Source: Dehalococcoides mccartyi (GTDB lineage Bacteria; Chloroflexota; Dehalococcoidia; UBA2979). Taken from it: a DNA stretch of 15,173 bases. The notes under the pieces were generated by a model. The model was not told the origin of the DNA and made no database searches. It worked only from the letters and a program-made list of their open reading frames with translations. The position numbers and the translations under genes were made by a program. Positions 7,527 through 15,015 of this stretch are shown here, piece by piece (position 1 is the first letter of the stretch; each line of letters opens with the position of its first letter). The DNA lies in the NCBI GenBank assembly GCA_945888895.1, contig CAMDAY010000027.1, positions 1-15,173 on the forward strand, given 5' to 3'.

Positions 7527-8696
7527 GTGGGGGCTACCCTGCCGCCCGTGATCGACCAAGCCCCCGCCGACCTGCGCTATCGCGTCGCCCTGCACCGGGT
7601 CCACCGGCTCGGGAGCATGCGCTTTGGTCTGCTCAACGACTTTCTCCCGACCATGGAGCATGCATGGCGCGCCGGCGCGGGCGACCTCGCGGCCGCGGGG
7701 CTCGATGCCCGCACGACGACCGAGGTGATCCGCGCGCAGCAGGAGATCGACCCTGACGCCGAGATGGAGCGCCTCGAACAGGCCGGCGTGACCGCGCTCG
7801 CGCAGGGCGACCCCCGGTACCCGAGCCGCCTGGGCGAGATCGACGATGCCCCACCGATCCTCTACGTCCGGGGCGCATGGCGCGCCGAGGACGAGTGGAG
7901 CGTCGCGGTCGTCGGCACTCGCCGCGCCACGGCCTACGGCCGGCAGGCCGCGACCGAGCTGTCTAAGGGCCTCGCAGCGACCGGCGTGACGGTCGTCTCG
8001 GGGCTCGCCCGAGGCATCGATACGATCGCGCATCGCACCGCCCTCGACAGCGGTGGGCGCACAGTGGCCGTCGTCGCGAACGGCCTCGACGCCACGTACC
8101 CACCGGAGAACCGCAAGCTGGCGGACGAGTTCGCTGAACGCGGCGCGGTCGTGACCGACTACCCACTCGGCACGAAGCCGCGAGTCGATTTCTTTCCTCG
8201 ACGCAACCGCATCCTGTCCGGCGTGTCGCTCGGCACGCTGGTCGTCCAGGGGGACTTCAAGTCGGGCGCGATGATCACTGCCAAGTTCGACACGGAGCAG
8301 AACCGCGAGCCCTTCGCCGTCCCGGGGGCGATCTTCTCCCCGCAGTCGCGGGGCCCCCTCGAGCTGATCCGGGACGGCGCGACGCCGGTCGCGAGCGCCA
8401 ACGACATCCTCGAGGGGCTCAACCTGACGCAGGTCGGGGCGCAGATGGACTTCGGTCGGGCCGCGCCGCCCGATAGCGACGAGGAGCGCGCGCTGATGGG
8501 CGTGCTCACCCGCGAGCCGCAGCACATCGATTCGGTCGCACGTCTGAGCGGTTTGGCACCCTCGGTTGCGTCCGGTACGCTCGCTCTTCTTGAATTGAAG
8601 GGACTCGTCCGGGACCTGGGCGGGATGCAGTTCGTCCGAGTGCGCGAAGAGAGCGCCGAATACAGCGCCGCAGGCACCGACGGGACCAACCGATGA
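7527..8696 (+). CDS. dprA: DNA processing protein DprA (Smf)
   Basis: DprA binds incoming single-stranded DNA and loads RecA during natural transformation; it is also widespread in bacteria not known to be competent. The 389-residue protein (from GTG 7527) has an N-terminal helical (SAM-like) region at about 15-105. The Rossmann-like DprA core then runs from about 108 to 300: VAVVGTRRATAYGRQ (127-140), VSGLARGID (157-165), NGLDATYPPENRKL, DYPLGTKPRVDFFPRRNRIL (211-230), SGAMIT, FAVPG, and LIRDGATPV. A C-terminal winged-helix (DML1-like) domain covers about 315-372. Usual DprA reads VVEA where this one has VVQGD. The GTG at 7548 is an alternative start and neither is preceded by a good ribosome-binding site. 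The stop overlaps the topA ATG as ATGA, so dprA and topA are probably translationally coupled. Confidence 0.94.
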   Translation: MGATLPPVIDQAPADLRYRVALHRVHRLGSMRFGLLNDFLPTMEHAWRAGAGDLAAAGLDARTTTEVIRAQQEIDPDAEMERLEQAGVTALAQGDPRYPSRLGEIDDAPPILYVRGAWRAEDEWSVAVVGTRRATAYGRQAATELSKGLAATGVTVVSGLARGIDTIAHRTALDSGGRTVAVVANGLDATYPPENRKLADEFAERGAVVTDYPLGTKPRVDFFPRRNRILSGVSLGTLVVQGDFKSGAMITAKFDTEQNREPFAVPGAIFSPQSRGPLELIRDGATPVASANDILEGLNLTQVGAQMDFGRAAPPDSDEERALMGVLTREPQHIDSVARLSGLAPSVASGTLALLELKGLVRDLGGMQFVRVREESAEYSAAGTDGTNR

Positions 8697-11566
8697 CGAC
8701 TGACACGCCGAGCACGCCTCGCCGCCGCACCGCTGCCACAAAGGCGGCCGGCGCGCCGGTGCGTCGCCTCGTAATCGTCGAGTCGCCCGCCAAGGCAAGG
8801 ACGATCTCCCAGTACCTGGGCCCGGAGTACATGGTGGAGTCCTCCATCGGGCACATCCGCGACCTCCCCTCCTCGGCCGCGCAGATTCCGAAGGAATACA
8901 AGAAAGAGGCATGGGCGCGCCTCGGCGTGAACATCGAGGCCGACTTCGAGCCGCTCTACGTCATCCCCCCCGAGAAGAACGAGCAGGTCAAGAAGCTGAA
9001 GGCGCTCCTGAAGGACGCCGACGAGCTCTATCTCGCGACAGATGAGGATCGCGAGGGCGAGGCGATCGCCTGGCACCTGCTCCAGGTGCTGAAGCCCCGC
9101 GTCCCCGTCCGCCGCATGGTGTTCCACGAGATCACGAGGCCCGCGATCGAGGCGGCGATCGCCAACCCGCGCGACGTCGACTTCGATCTGGTGAAGGCGC
9201 AGGAGGCCCGGCGCATCCTCGACCGGCTGTTCGGGTACGAGGTCTCGCCCGTCCTCTGGAAGAAGGTCGCACCGAGGCTCTCGGCGGGCCGCGTGCAGTC
9301 CGTGGCCGTGCGCCTGATCGTCGACCGCGAGCGCGCCCGGATGCGCTTCAACTCGGCGTCCTTCTGGGACGTGGACGCCACGCTCGCCACGCGCGAGCGC
9401 CCAACCACCGACATTGGCGGCGACACCACGGTGGGCGCGCACCTCGTCGAGCTCGATGGGCGCCGCGTCGCGAGCGGGCGCGACTTCGACCCCGAGACCG
9501 GCAAGCTGACGGGCGACGGCGCGCAGGGTGCGCGCCTCCTCGACCAGACGGCCGCCGAGGCGCTCGCGGAGCGACTGAAGACCGCGACGTTCGCGGTCGC
9601 CGAGGTCAACGAGCGCCCGTTCACGCAGCGCCCGCCCGCGCCGTTCATCACCTCGACGATCCAGCAGGAGGCGGCGCGCAAGCTTCGCTACACAGCGCAG
9701 CGCACGATGCAGGTGGCCCAGCGTCTCTACGAGAACGGGTACATCACCTACATGCGTACCGACAGCACGAACCTGTCGCAGCAGGCGCTGGACGCCGCGC
9801 GCCGGCAGGCCGCCTCGCTGTACGGCGACGATTACGTGCCGGAGCAGCCTCGACGCTACGCGAGCGGCAAGGCGGCGCAGGAGGCACACGAGGCGATCCG
9901 CCCCGCCGGCGACATCTTCCGCACGCCGGAGAGCCTGCGCGGCGAGCTCGATGCCGACGCGCTGCGGCTGTACGACCTCGTCTGGAAGCGCACGGTCGCC
10001 TCGCAGATGAAGGACGCCGCTGGCCTCCGGACGCAGGTGCGACTGACCGCCGACGCGGGGACCGATGGCATCGCGACGTTCAGCACGGCGGGCAAGGTCA
10101 TCACGTTCCCCGGCTTCCTCCGCGCATACGTCGAGGGCTCGGACGACCCGGACGCCGAGATCGAGGACCAGGAGAAGGTGCTGCCGCCGCTTGCCGTCGG
10201 CCAGCAACTCGACCCGCGCGCCCTCGAGGCGAAGGGCCACGAGACGCAGCCCCCCGCCCGCTGGACCGAGGCCTCGCTCATCCGCGAGCTCGAGGAGCGC
10301 GGTGTCGGCCGGCCGTCCACGTACGCCTCGATCCTCCAGACGATCCAGGACCGTGGGTACGTGTGGAAGCGCGGCAGCGCGCTCGTCCCGACGTTCGTCG
10401 CGTTCGCGGTCGTGAACCTGCTGGAGCAGCACTTCCCGAACCTCGTCGACCTCGGGTTCACCGCCCGCATGGAGGAACGCCTCGACGAGATCGCCGATGG
10501 CGAGCGCGATCCGAAGCCGTGGCTGCGCGCGCTGTACTTCGGCGACCCGAACGCGCCGCTGACCGACCCGCTGGGCCGCGAGGGCCTGCACGCGACGATC
10601 GACAAGGGCTGGGAGGCCATCGACGCCCGCGCCGTCTCGTCCGTGACGATCGGCGCGGACGCCGAGGGCCACGACATCTCCGTGCGCGTGGGCCGTTACG
10701 GCCCCTACCTCCAGATCGGCGACGGCGAGGAGCGCGCATCGCTCCCCGAAAGCATCGCGCCCGATGAGGTCACGGTGGAGGACGCGCTGCGCCTCCTGCA
10801 CGAGGAGAAGCTGGGCGACCGCCTGCTGGGTACCGACCCGGAGTCACAACAGGCCGTGTACCTGAAGACCGGCCGCTACGGCCCCTACGTCCAGATCGGC
10901 GAGGACCCGCCACGCGGCAGCAAAGAGAAGCCTCGACGCGCGTCCCTCTGGGAAGACATGGCGATGGAGACGCTCGGCATCGACGACGCGCTGATGCTGC
11001 TGTCGTTCCCGAAGGTGTTGGGGAAGCACCCCGAGGGCGGCGATGACGTCACGGTGCAGGACGGTCCGAACGGCCCGTACGTCCGCTCCGGCAAGGACAG
11101 CCGCAGCATCGACGGCGGCCACTTCGCGATGAAGACGATGACGCTGGACGAGGCCGTGAAGGTCCTCGCGCAGCCTCGACAGTTCGGTCGCCGGGTCGCG
11201 CAGAGCGTACTGGCCGACCTCGGCGAGCATCCTGACAGCAAGGCAAGCATCACGATCCGCACCGGCAAGTTCGGCCCGTACGTCACGGACGGCGTCGTCA
11301 ACGCCTCGCTCCCGCGCGGACGCGAGCCCAAGACGCTGACGCTGCAGGACGGGCTCGACCTCCTCGCCGCGCGCGAGGAGAAGCTGCGCTCCGAGGGCAA
11401 GGACCCCCGCGCCCCCAAGGCCGCGAGCAAGGCCGCCGCCAAGCGCGCCCCCGCCCGCCGCACCTCGAAGGCCCCGCGTGGCACGACGCCCCGGAACCGT
11501 CCAGGTTCCGCGACGGCGGGCATACGACAGGGCGATTCACGTCTCCCGTCGGGAAGCACTGAGTAG
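8693..11566 (+). CDS. topA: DNA topoisomerase I (type IA)
   Basis: TopA relaxes negative supercoils by nicking and passing one strand through a 5'-phosphotyrosine intermediate. The 957-residue protein has a Toprim domain with VIVESPAKA (catalytic E30) and TDEDREGE (D117, D119, E121), and a core with LSAGRVQSVAVRLIV. The active-site motif is YITYMRTDS, with catalytic Y353 and R355, and RGVGRPSTYASILQTIQDRGY follows. The C-terminal part (about 645-895) holds four glycine-rich repeats marked by GRYGPYLQ, GRYGPYVQ, GPNGPYVR and GKFGPYVT. A Lys/Ala/Arg-rich tail ends the protein. I find no cysteine in the whole sequence, so the zinc-ribbon C-terminus of E. coli TopA is absent; this matches the actinobacterial-type architecture. 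The start overlaps dprA by 4 bases. Confidence 0.97.
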   Translation: MTTDTPSTPRRRTAATKAAGAPVRRLVIVESPAKARTISQYLGPEYMVESSIGHIRDLPSSAAQIPKEYKKEAWARLGVNIEADFEPLYVIPPEKNEQVKKLKALLKDADELYLATDEDREGEAIAWHLLQVLKPRVPVRRMVFHEITRPAIEAAIANPRDVDFDLVKAQEARRILDRLFGYEVSPVLWKKVAPRLSAGRVQSVAVRLIVDRERARMRFNSASFWDVDATLATRERPTTDIGGDTTVGAHLVELDGRRVASGRDFDPETGKLTGDGAQGARLLDQTAAEALAERLKTATFAVAEVNERPFTQRPPAPFITSTIQQEAARKLRYTAQRTMQVAQRLYENGYITYMRTDSTNLSQQALDAARRQAASLYGDDYVPEQPRRYASGKAAQEAHEAIRPAGDIFRTPESLRGELDADALRLYDLVWKRTVASQMKDAAGLRTQVRLTADAGTDGIATFSTAGKVITFPGFLRAYVEGSDDPDAEIEDQEKVLPPLAVGQQLDPRALEAKGHETQPPARWTEASLIRELEERGVGRPSTYASILQTIQDRGYVWKRGSALVPTFVAFAVVNLLEQHFPNLVDLGFTARMEERLDEIADGERDPKPWLRALYFGDPNAPLTDPLGREGLHATIDKGWEAIDARAVSSVTIGADAEGHDISVRVGRYGPYLQIGDGEERASLPESIAPDEVTVEDALRLLHEEKLGDRLLGTDPESQQAVYLKTGRYGPYVQIGEDPPRGSKEKPRRASLWEDMAMETLGIDDALMLLSFPKVLGKHPEGGDDVTVQDGPNGPYVRSGKDSRSIDGGHFAMKTMTLDEAVKVLAQPRQFGRRVAQSVLADLGEHPDSKASITIRTGKFGPYVTDGVVNASLPRGREPKTLTLQDGLDLLAAREEKLRSEGKDPRAPKAASKAAAKRAPARRTSKAPRGTTPRNRPGSATAGIRQGDSRLPSGSTE
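11492..11510. repeat. Perfect 7-bp inverted repeat in the 3' end of topA
   Basis: CGGAACC at 11492-11498 and GGTTCCG at 11504-11510 form a perfect 7-bp stem around a 5-base loop. It lies about 55 bases before the topA stop, in the part of the tail where the Lys/Ala-rich composition breaks. It could be a REP-like palindrome or a transcript-end hairpin; there is no U-tract. Confidence 0.4.
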
Positions 11567-11624
11567 AACCCACCTGTTACTCTGCTTATGTCCAACCTCG
11601 GGCGGGGACACCTGAGGCACGCCT

Positions 11625-12620
11625 ATGACCACCGCCGCCAAGCCGCGTCGAGGCAAGACCGAGCCCGAGCCGCTGCCCGAGATCGCGCCTGAGGCGAGCG
11701 CGGCGCTCGAGGCGTACCTGGCTCACCTCTCCGACGTGCGGCGGCGCTCTGAGTACACGATCCGCAACTACCGGACGGACCTCCAGGACTATCTGCGCTT
11801 TCTCGCGCCCAAGGGGATCGCGTTCGACGCGGCCGGGCGGTCGGATGGGCGGTCGTACCTGTCGAGGCTGGCGGACATCCACCTCGCCGAGGGGTCGATC
11901 AGGCGGCGTGCGACGACGATCCGAGGGTTCTACGGCTGGCTCGACGCCAACGGGACGACGCTCCGCGCCCGACCCGGCGACTCCATGCTGCGGCTGCGGT
12001 ACCCGAAGAAGGGGCGACGCCTGCCGCACTTCCTCGACGTCGAGGAAGCGCAACGGCTGGTCGACGCGCCGGACCTCGAAACGGTCGGGGGGCTGCGTGA
12101 CCACGCGATCCTCGAGCTGCTGTGGGGGGCGGGGCTACGCGTCAGCGAGGCGTCCAACATGGACGTGCGCGACCTCGACCTCACGAACCTGCAGGCGCGC
12201 GTGACCGGCAAGGGCGACAAGACGCGCATCTGCCTGTACGGCGAGCCCGCCCGCTCGGCGATCCGCACGTACCTCGATGATGCGCGGCCGCTGCTGGCGA
12301 CGGGCGCACAGACGGCGCTGTTCCTGAACCGCGCCGGGGGACGGCTGACCGCGCGCTCCATTCAGACGATCGTGCGAAACGCCGGGATGCAGGCCGCGCT
12401 CCGGCAGGGTGTCCACCCTCACCTGCTCCGTCACTCCTTCGCGACGCACATGATCGAGGGCGGCGCGGACCTCCGCGTCGTGCAGCACCTCCTCGGGCAC
12501 TCCTCGCCCGATACGACGCAGATCTACACGACGGTCGCGCATCGCCGGAAGGCGGAGTTCGTCGGGGACGCGCTCGAACGCGCGCGATCCGTGGAGCATC
12601 GACGCGCTCGCGTCGATTAG
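11625..12620 (+). CDS. xerC: Xer-type tyrosine recombinase
   Basis: XerC/XerD recombinases resolve chromosome dimers at dif during division. The 331-residue protein has an N-terminal core-binding domain (LEAYLAHLSDVRRRSEYTIRNY at about 28-49) and a C-terminal catalytic domain. All tyrosine-recombinase residues are present: R172 in GAGLRVSEAS, K196 in VTGKGDKTR, H266 and R269 in HPHLLRHSFATHM, H292 in LLGHSSPDTTQIY, and nucleophile Y301. The ATG at 11625 is preceded by TGAGG with 7 bases spacing. It lies 58 bases after topA, as in the dprA-topA-xerC (codV) neighbourhood of Firmicutes, which favours a housekeeping recombinase over a phage integrase; no attachment sites or phage genes are nearby. 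XerC versus XerD cannot be decided from this sequence alone; the symbol follows the context. Confidence 0.88.
   Translation: MTTAAKPRRGKTEPEPLPEIAPEASAALEAYLAHLSDVRRRSEYTIRNYRTDLQDYLRFLAPKGIAFDAAGRSDGRSYLSRLADIHLAEGSIRRRATTIRGFYGWLDANGTTLRARPGDSMLRLRYPKKGRRLPHFLDVEEAQRLVDAPDLETVGGLRDHAILELLWGAGLRVSEASNMDVRDLDLTNLQARVTGKGDKTRICLYGEPARSAIRTYLDDARPLLATGAQTALFLNRAGGRLTARSIQTIVRNAGMQAALRQGVHPHLLRHSFATHMIEGGADLRVVQHLLGHSSPDTTQIYTTVAHRRKAEFVGDALERARSVEHRRARVD
12598..12617 (+). terminator. Strong hairpin at the end of xer (terminator-like, no U-tract)
   Basis: ATCGACGC at 12598-12605 and GCGTCGAT at 12610-12617 form a perfect 8-bp stem with a GCTC loop, ending directly against the TAG stop codon at 12618-12620. 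No T-run follows, so it is not a classical intrinsic terminator. It could be a weak terminator or a 3'-end-protecting hairpin between xer and aroQ, the next gene 66 bases on. Confidence 0.4.
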
Positions 12621-12686
12621 CGCGCGCCCGGTACCATCGAGGTTGCCCGGTAGGGCGCACCCGGACGTGATCTTGGGAGGTACGCG

Positions 12687-13127
12687 ATGCGCGTGCTCGT
12701 ACTGAACGGCCCGAACCTGAACCTGCTCGGCACCCGCGAGCCCGCGGTCTACGGGCGCGAGACGCTCGCCGACGTCGAGATGCTGGTTCGCAACCGCGCA
12801 GATGTGCTGGGGATCGAAGTCGAGTTCGCGCAGAGCAACCACGAGGGCGCGCTCGTCGACATCATTCAGGCGCACCGCGGCTGGGACGGCCTGATCCTTA
12901 ACGCGGGCGGGTACACGCACACGTCCGTCGCCATCCCCGACGCGATCAGCGGTGTGCAGATCCCGACCGTCGAGGTTCATCTGTCGAACATCTTCAAGCG
13001 CGAAGAGTTCAGACATCACTCGTACATCTCGCCGGTCGCGTGGGGCTGCATTGCCGGGTTCGGTTGGCGCGGCTACATCGCCGCACTCGACCTGCTCTAC
13101 GGACGACTGACCGAGGAGCAGGCGTGA
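12687..13127 (+). CDS. aroQ: Type II 3-dehydroquinate dehydratase
   Basis: AroQ converts 3-dehydroquinate to 3-dehydroshikimate, the substrate of AroE, which is encoded at the other end of this window. Type II enzymes are small dodecamers. The 146 residues match the family length and carry VLNGPNLNLLGTREPAVYG, with expected catalytic R17 and Y22 in the flexible lid. LNAGGYTHTSVAIPDA (N72, H78), PTVEVHLSNIFKREEFRHHS (H98, R109) and the conserved SYISPVAWGCIAGFGWRGY follow. The ATG has an excellent ribosome-binding site, GGGAGG at 12675-12680, six bases upstream. The stop codon overlaps the next gene's GTG start as GTGA. In Actinobacteria aroQ likewise sits beside an Xaa-Pro peptidase and efp. 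Confidence 0.97.
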   Translation: MRVLVLNGPNLNLLGTREPAVYGRETLADVEMLVRNRADVLGIEVEFAQSNHEGALVDIIQAHRGWDGLILNAGGYTHTSVAIPDAISGVQIPTVEVHLSNIFKREEFRHHSYISPVAWGCIAGFGWRGYIAALDLLYGRLTEEQA

Positions 13128-14245
13128 ATCACGCCGCGCGCATCGACCGGCTGCGGGCGCGCTTCGACGTGCTCGGGCCTTCCGGAGGGGTCGATGCACT
13201 GCTCGTCACGACGCCCTCGAACCGTCGATGGATCAGCGGCTTCACCGGCAGCGCCGGCGTCGCGCTCGTGACGCGCACCGAGGCGCGCTTCGCGACGGAC
13301 TCGCGGTACTGGGAGCAGGTCGGGCGCGAGTGCCCTGACTTCGACCTCGTGCGGGTCGCGGGCGCGAACACGGGCGTCGCCCCGGCGATCCTCGAGGGGC
13401 TCGCGGGCGTGCGCGTCGGTTTCGAGCTGGCGGATGTCACGGTCGCGGCGCTCGAGGGCTGGACTCGCGCCATCGCGGAGCTGCCAGCATCGTCGCGCCC
13501 GACGCTCGTCCCCGCGCCCCACGCGATCGAGGACCTGCGAATGGTGAAGGAGCCGGAAGAGCTGGATGCGCTGACACGCGCCGTCCACCTCGGCGACGCG
13601 GCATTCGTGCACGCCTCGGAGCGGGCGGAGCCCGGCATGACGGAGCGTCAGTTGGGGTGGCTAGTGCAGGGGTACGCGCTCCAGCACGGCGCGGAGGAGC
13701 TGTCGTTCAGCACGATCATCGCGGGTGGGACGCACGGGTCGCTGCCGCACTGGCGCGCCTCGGACAGCCCGCTGGAGGCTGGCACCGGGGTCGTGATGGA
13801 CCTGGGCGTCATCGTGGATGGCTATTGCTCCGACCTGACGCGTACCATCTTCCTCGGCGAGCCGGACGAGCGCTTTGCGCGCGTCTATGACATCGTACTG
13901 ACCGCGCAGACCATGGCCGAGGAACGCATCGAGGCCGGGATGACCGGCGCGCAGGCGCACGCGATCGCCGCCGAGGTGATCGCCCGCGCCGGGCACGCCG
14001 AGCACTTCGGCCACGGACTCGGGCATGGCGTGGGCCTCGACATCCACGAGGACCCGCGGCTCGCACCGGCCTCGGGGCACGTGCTCGCTGACGGGCACGT
14101 GGTCACGGTGGAGCCGGGCATCTACGTCCCAGGGTGGGGCGGGGTGCGCATTGAAGACCAATGCGTGATGGAGAACGGTCGTCTGCGATCGATCTCTACC
14201 GCGCCGAAGTTTGATCGCCAGTTCGATTGTTCGAGGGGAGCCTGA
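13124..14245 (+). CDS. M24-family Xaa-Pro peptidase (aminopeptidase P / prolidase type)
   Basis: This is a pita-bread-fold metallopeptidase that cleaves peptide bonds next to proline; such enzymes are cytoplasmic and use Mn2+ or Co2+. The 373-residue protein has an N-terminal creatinase-like domain (about 1-135, with NRRWISGFTGSAGVALVT) and a catalytic domain. All five metal ligands are visible: D226 (VMDLG), D237 (GYCSDLTRTIFLG), H301 (FGHGLGHGVGLDIHEDP), E330 (VTVEPGIYVPGWGGVRIED) and E344. The GTG at 13124 is preceded by GAGGAG five bases away and overlaps the aroQ stop. An upstream in-frame start at 13040 would run deep inside aroQ and adds arginine-rich sequence, so it is rejected. Aminopeptidase P (pepP) and prolidase (pepQ) cannot be told apart reliably here, so no symbol is given. 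Efp follows after two bases. Confidence 0.92.
   Translation: MNHAARIDRLRARFDVLGPSGGVDALLVTTPSNRRWISGFTGSAGVALVTRTEARFATDSRYWEQVGRECPDFDLVRVAGANTGVAPAILEGLAGVRVGFELADVTVAALEGWTRAIAELPASSRPTLVPAPHAIEDLRMVKEPEELDALTRAVHLGDAAFVHASERAEPGMTERQLGWLVQGYALQHGAEELSFSTIIAGGTHGSLPHWRASDSPLEAGTGVVMDLGVIVDGYCSDLTRTIFLGEPDERFARVYDIVLTAQTMAEERIEAGMTGAQAHAIAAEVIARAGHAEHFGHGLGHGVGLDIHEDPRLAPASGHVLADGHVVTVEPGIYVPGWGGVRIEDQCVMENGRLRSISTAPKFDRQFDCSRGA
14233..14240 (+). promoter_or_regulatory. Ribosome-binding site that fixes the efp start
   Basis: GAGGGGAG, inside the last codons of the peptidase gene, lies seven bases before GTG 14248. This makes GTG 14248 the start of efp rather than the in-frame TTG at 14227, and the resulting MISTSEMKKG matches the usual EF-P N-terminus. 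Confidence 0.8.
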
Positions 14246-14247
14246 TC

Positions 14248-14811
14248 GTGATTTCAACGTCGGAGATGAAGAAGGGCGCCTCGGTCGAGATCGATGGCGG
14301 TCTGTACCGCATCGAGGAAGTCCAGCACGTCAAGACGAAGAAGTCCGCCGTCTACCACGTGAAGCTGCGCGACCTGCGCGCCGGTCACATCACGGAGCGT
14401 TCGTTCAACGCGGGTGAAAAGTTGCCGGTCGCGCGCGTCGAGCGCCGCCGCATGCAGTACCTGTATGGCGACGACAACAACCACACCATGATGAACACCG
14501 AGACGTTCGAGCAGATCATGGTGCCGACGCGGATCCTCGAGGACGCACTCCCGTACATGCGGGAGAGCGACGAGGTGCAGGTGCTGCTGTTCGGCGACGA
14601 GGCGCTCGGCGTTGAGCTGCCGGCAGCGGTCGAGTTGACGATCGCCTCGTCCGACCCCGGCGTGAAGGGCGACACCGCCACCGGTGCGACCAAGCCCGCG
14701 ACGATGGAGACCGGTCTGGTGGTCAACGTGCCGCTGTTCATGAACCCCGGCGACACGATTAAGGTCTCGACCTCAGACGGCCGGTACCTGGAACGCACGA
14801 AGACCGCGTAA
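14248..14811 (+). CDS. efp: Translation elongation factor P
   Basis: EF-P enters the ribosomal E site and relieves stalling at polyproline. The 187 residues match the family length (185-190). Domain I starts MISTSEMKKGASVEIDG. Domains II and III contain VERRRMQYLYGDD, ETFEQIMVP, LPAAVELTI, and the conserved ending ETGLVVNVPLFMNPGDTIKVSTSDGRYLER. The domain I loop that normally reads KPGKGxA and carries the modified Lys or Arg reads K29-TKKSA here. It appears one residue shorter and lacks the Pro and both Gly; K31 or K32 would be the tip residue. Start choice is supported by a strong ribosome-binding site. It follows the Xaa-Pro peptidase after two bases, a pairing also seen in Actinobacteria. 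Whether the loop is typical of this lineage is unknown to me. Confidence 0.95.
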   Translation: MISTSEMKKGASVEIDGGLYRIEEVQHVKTKKSAVYHVKLRDLRAGHITERSFNAGEKLPVARVERRRMQYLYGDDNNHTMMNTETFEQIMVPTRILEDALPYMRESDEVQVLLFGDEALGVELPAAVELTIASSDPGVKGDTATGATKPATMETGLVVNVPLFMNPGDTIKVSTSDGRYLERTKTA

Positions 14812-14851
14812 CGCGGCTGCCTCGATGGCACGGGGTGTTCGAGGCGATCGC

Positions 14852-14922
14852 GGGGCGGCCCCCCCCTGCCCCTCCCGGCGCGGGAGGGGGCCCTGAAGTG
14901 AACATGGGTGCCCCCCGTACCC
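14852..14922 (+). ncRNA. Two C-loop hairpins, resembling the 6C RNA motif (tentative)
   Basis: Hairpin 1: GGGGCGG at 14852-14858 pairs with CTGCCCC at 14866-14872 (7 bp, one G-U), leaving a loop of seven cytosines. Hairpin 2: GGGTG at 14906-14910 pairs with TACCC at 14918-14922 (one G-U), with CCCCCC in the loop. Two hairpins with six or more C in each loop is the defining feature of the 6C RNA described from Actinobacteria. Here the second stem is weak and the two are 33 bases apart, with an overlapping alternative hairpin between them. It could be chance in GC-rich DNA. Confidence 0.3.
14869..14889 (+). terminator. Strong GC hairpin after efp (terminator-like or REP-like)
   Basis: CCCCTCCC at 14869-14876 is perfectly complementary to GGGAGGGG at 14882-14889 around a GGCGC loop, 57 bases after the efp stop. 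There is no U-tract. It is mutually exclusive with the first C-loop hairpin because both use 14869-14872. It could end the efp transcript or be one copy of a dispersed palindrome. Confidence 0.4.
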
Positions 14923-14946
14923 CGGCGGAATCGTTGGCACCAAGGC

Positions 14947-14989
14947 CCCTGAGCGATGTCGTGGGCGCAAGCCAGATGACGAATCAGGG
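14947..14989 (+). promoter_or_regulatory. Three-tier stem-loop in the xseA leader
   Basis: An outer stem CCCTGA (14947-14952) pairs with TCAGGG (14984-14989), a middle stem TCGT (14959-14962) with ACGA (14979-14982), and an inner GGC/GCC stem (14964-14973) is capped by a GCAA (GNRA) tetraloop. It lies 26 bases before xseA. Stems of decreasing length with internal loops suggest a folded leader RNA, but it matches no riboswitch class I recognise. Confidence 0.3.
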
Positions 14990-15015
14990 CGAGTCGGCCG
15001 AGCGGAGTCACGCGC

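Noticed and set aside
8159..10801. An 880-codon open frame on the minus strand opposite dprA and topA
   Set aside because: It is the mirror of highly GC-biased codons in two certain genes. The translation is Arg/Leu/Val/His-rich with no recognisable domain; long antisense open frames are expected at this GC content.
11625..12620. Phage or integrative-element integrase
   Set aside because: It has a typical Xer length and core, sits in a dprA-topA housekeeping context, and has no phage genes or attachment repeats nearby.
13040..13123. Upstream start of the Xaa-Pro peptidase
   Set aside because: It would lie within aroQ. GTG 13124 has a good ribosome-binding site and gives the family-typical N-terminus.
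14812..15015. tRNA or SRP RNA gene in the gap
   Set aside because: No cloverleaf, CCA-end acceptor pairing or SRP core signature (GGAAGCAG) could be found.
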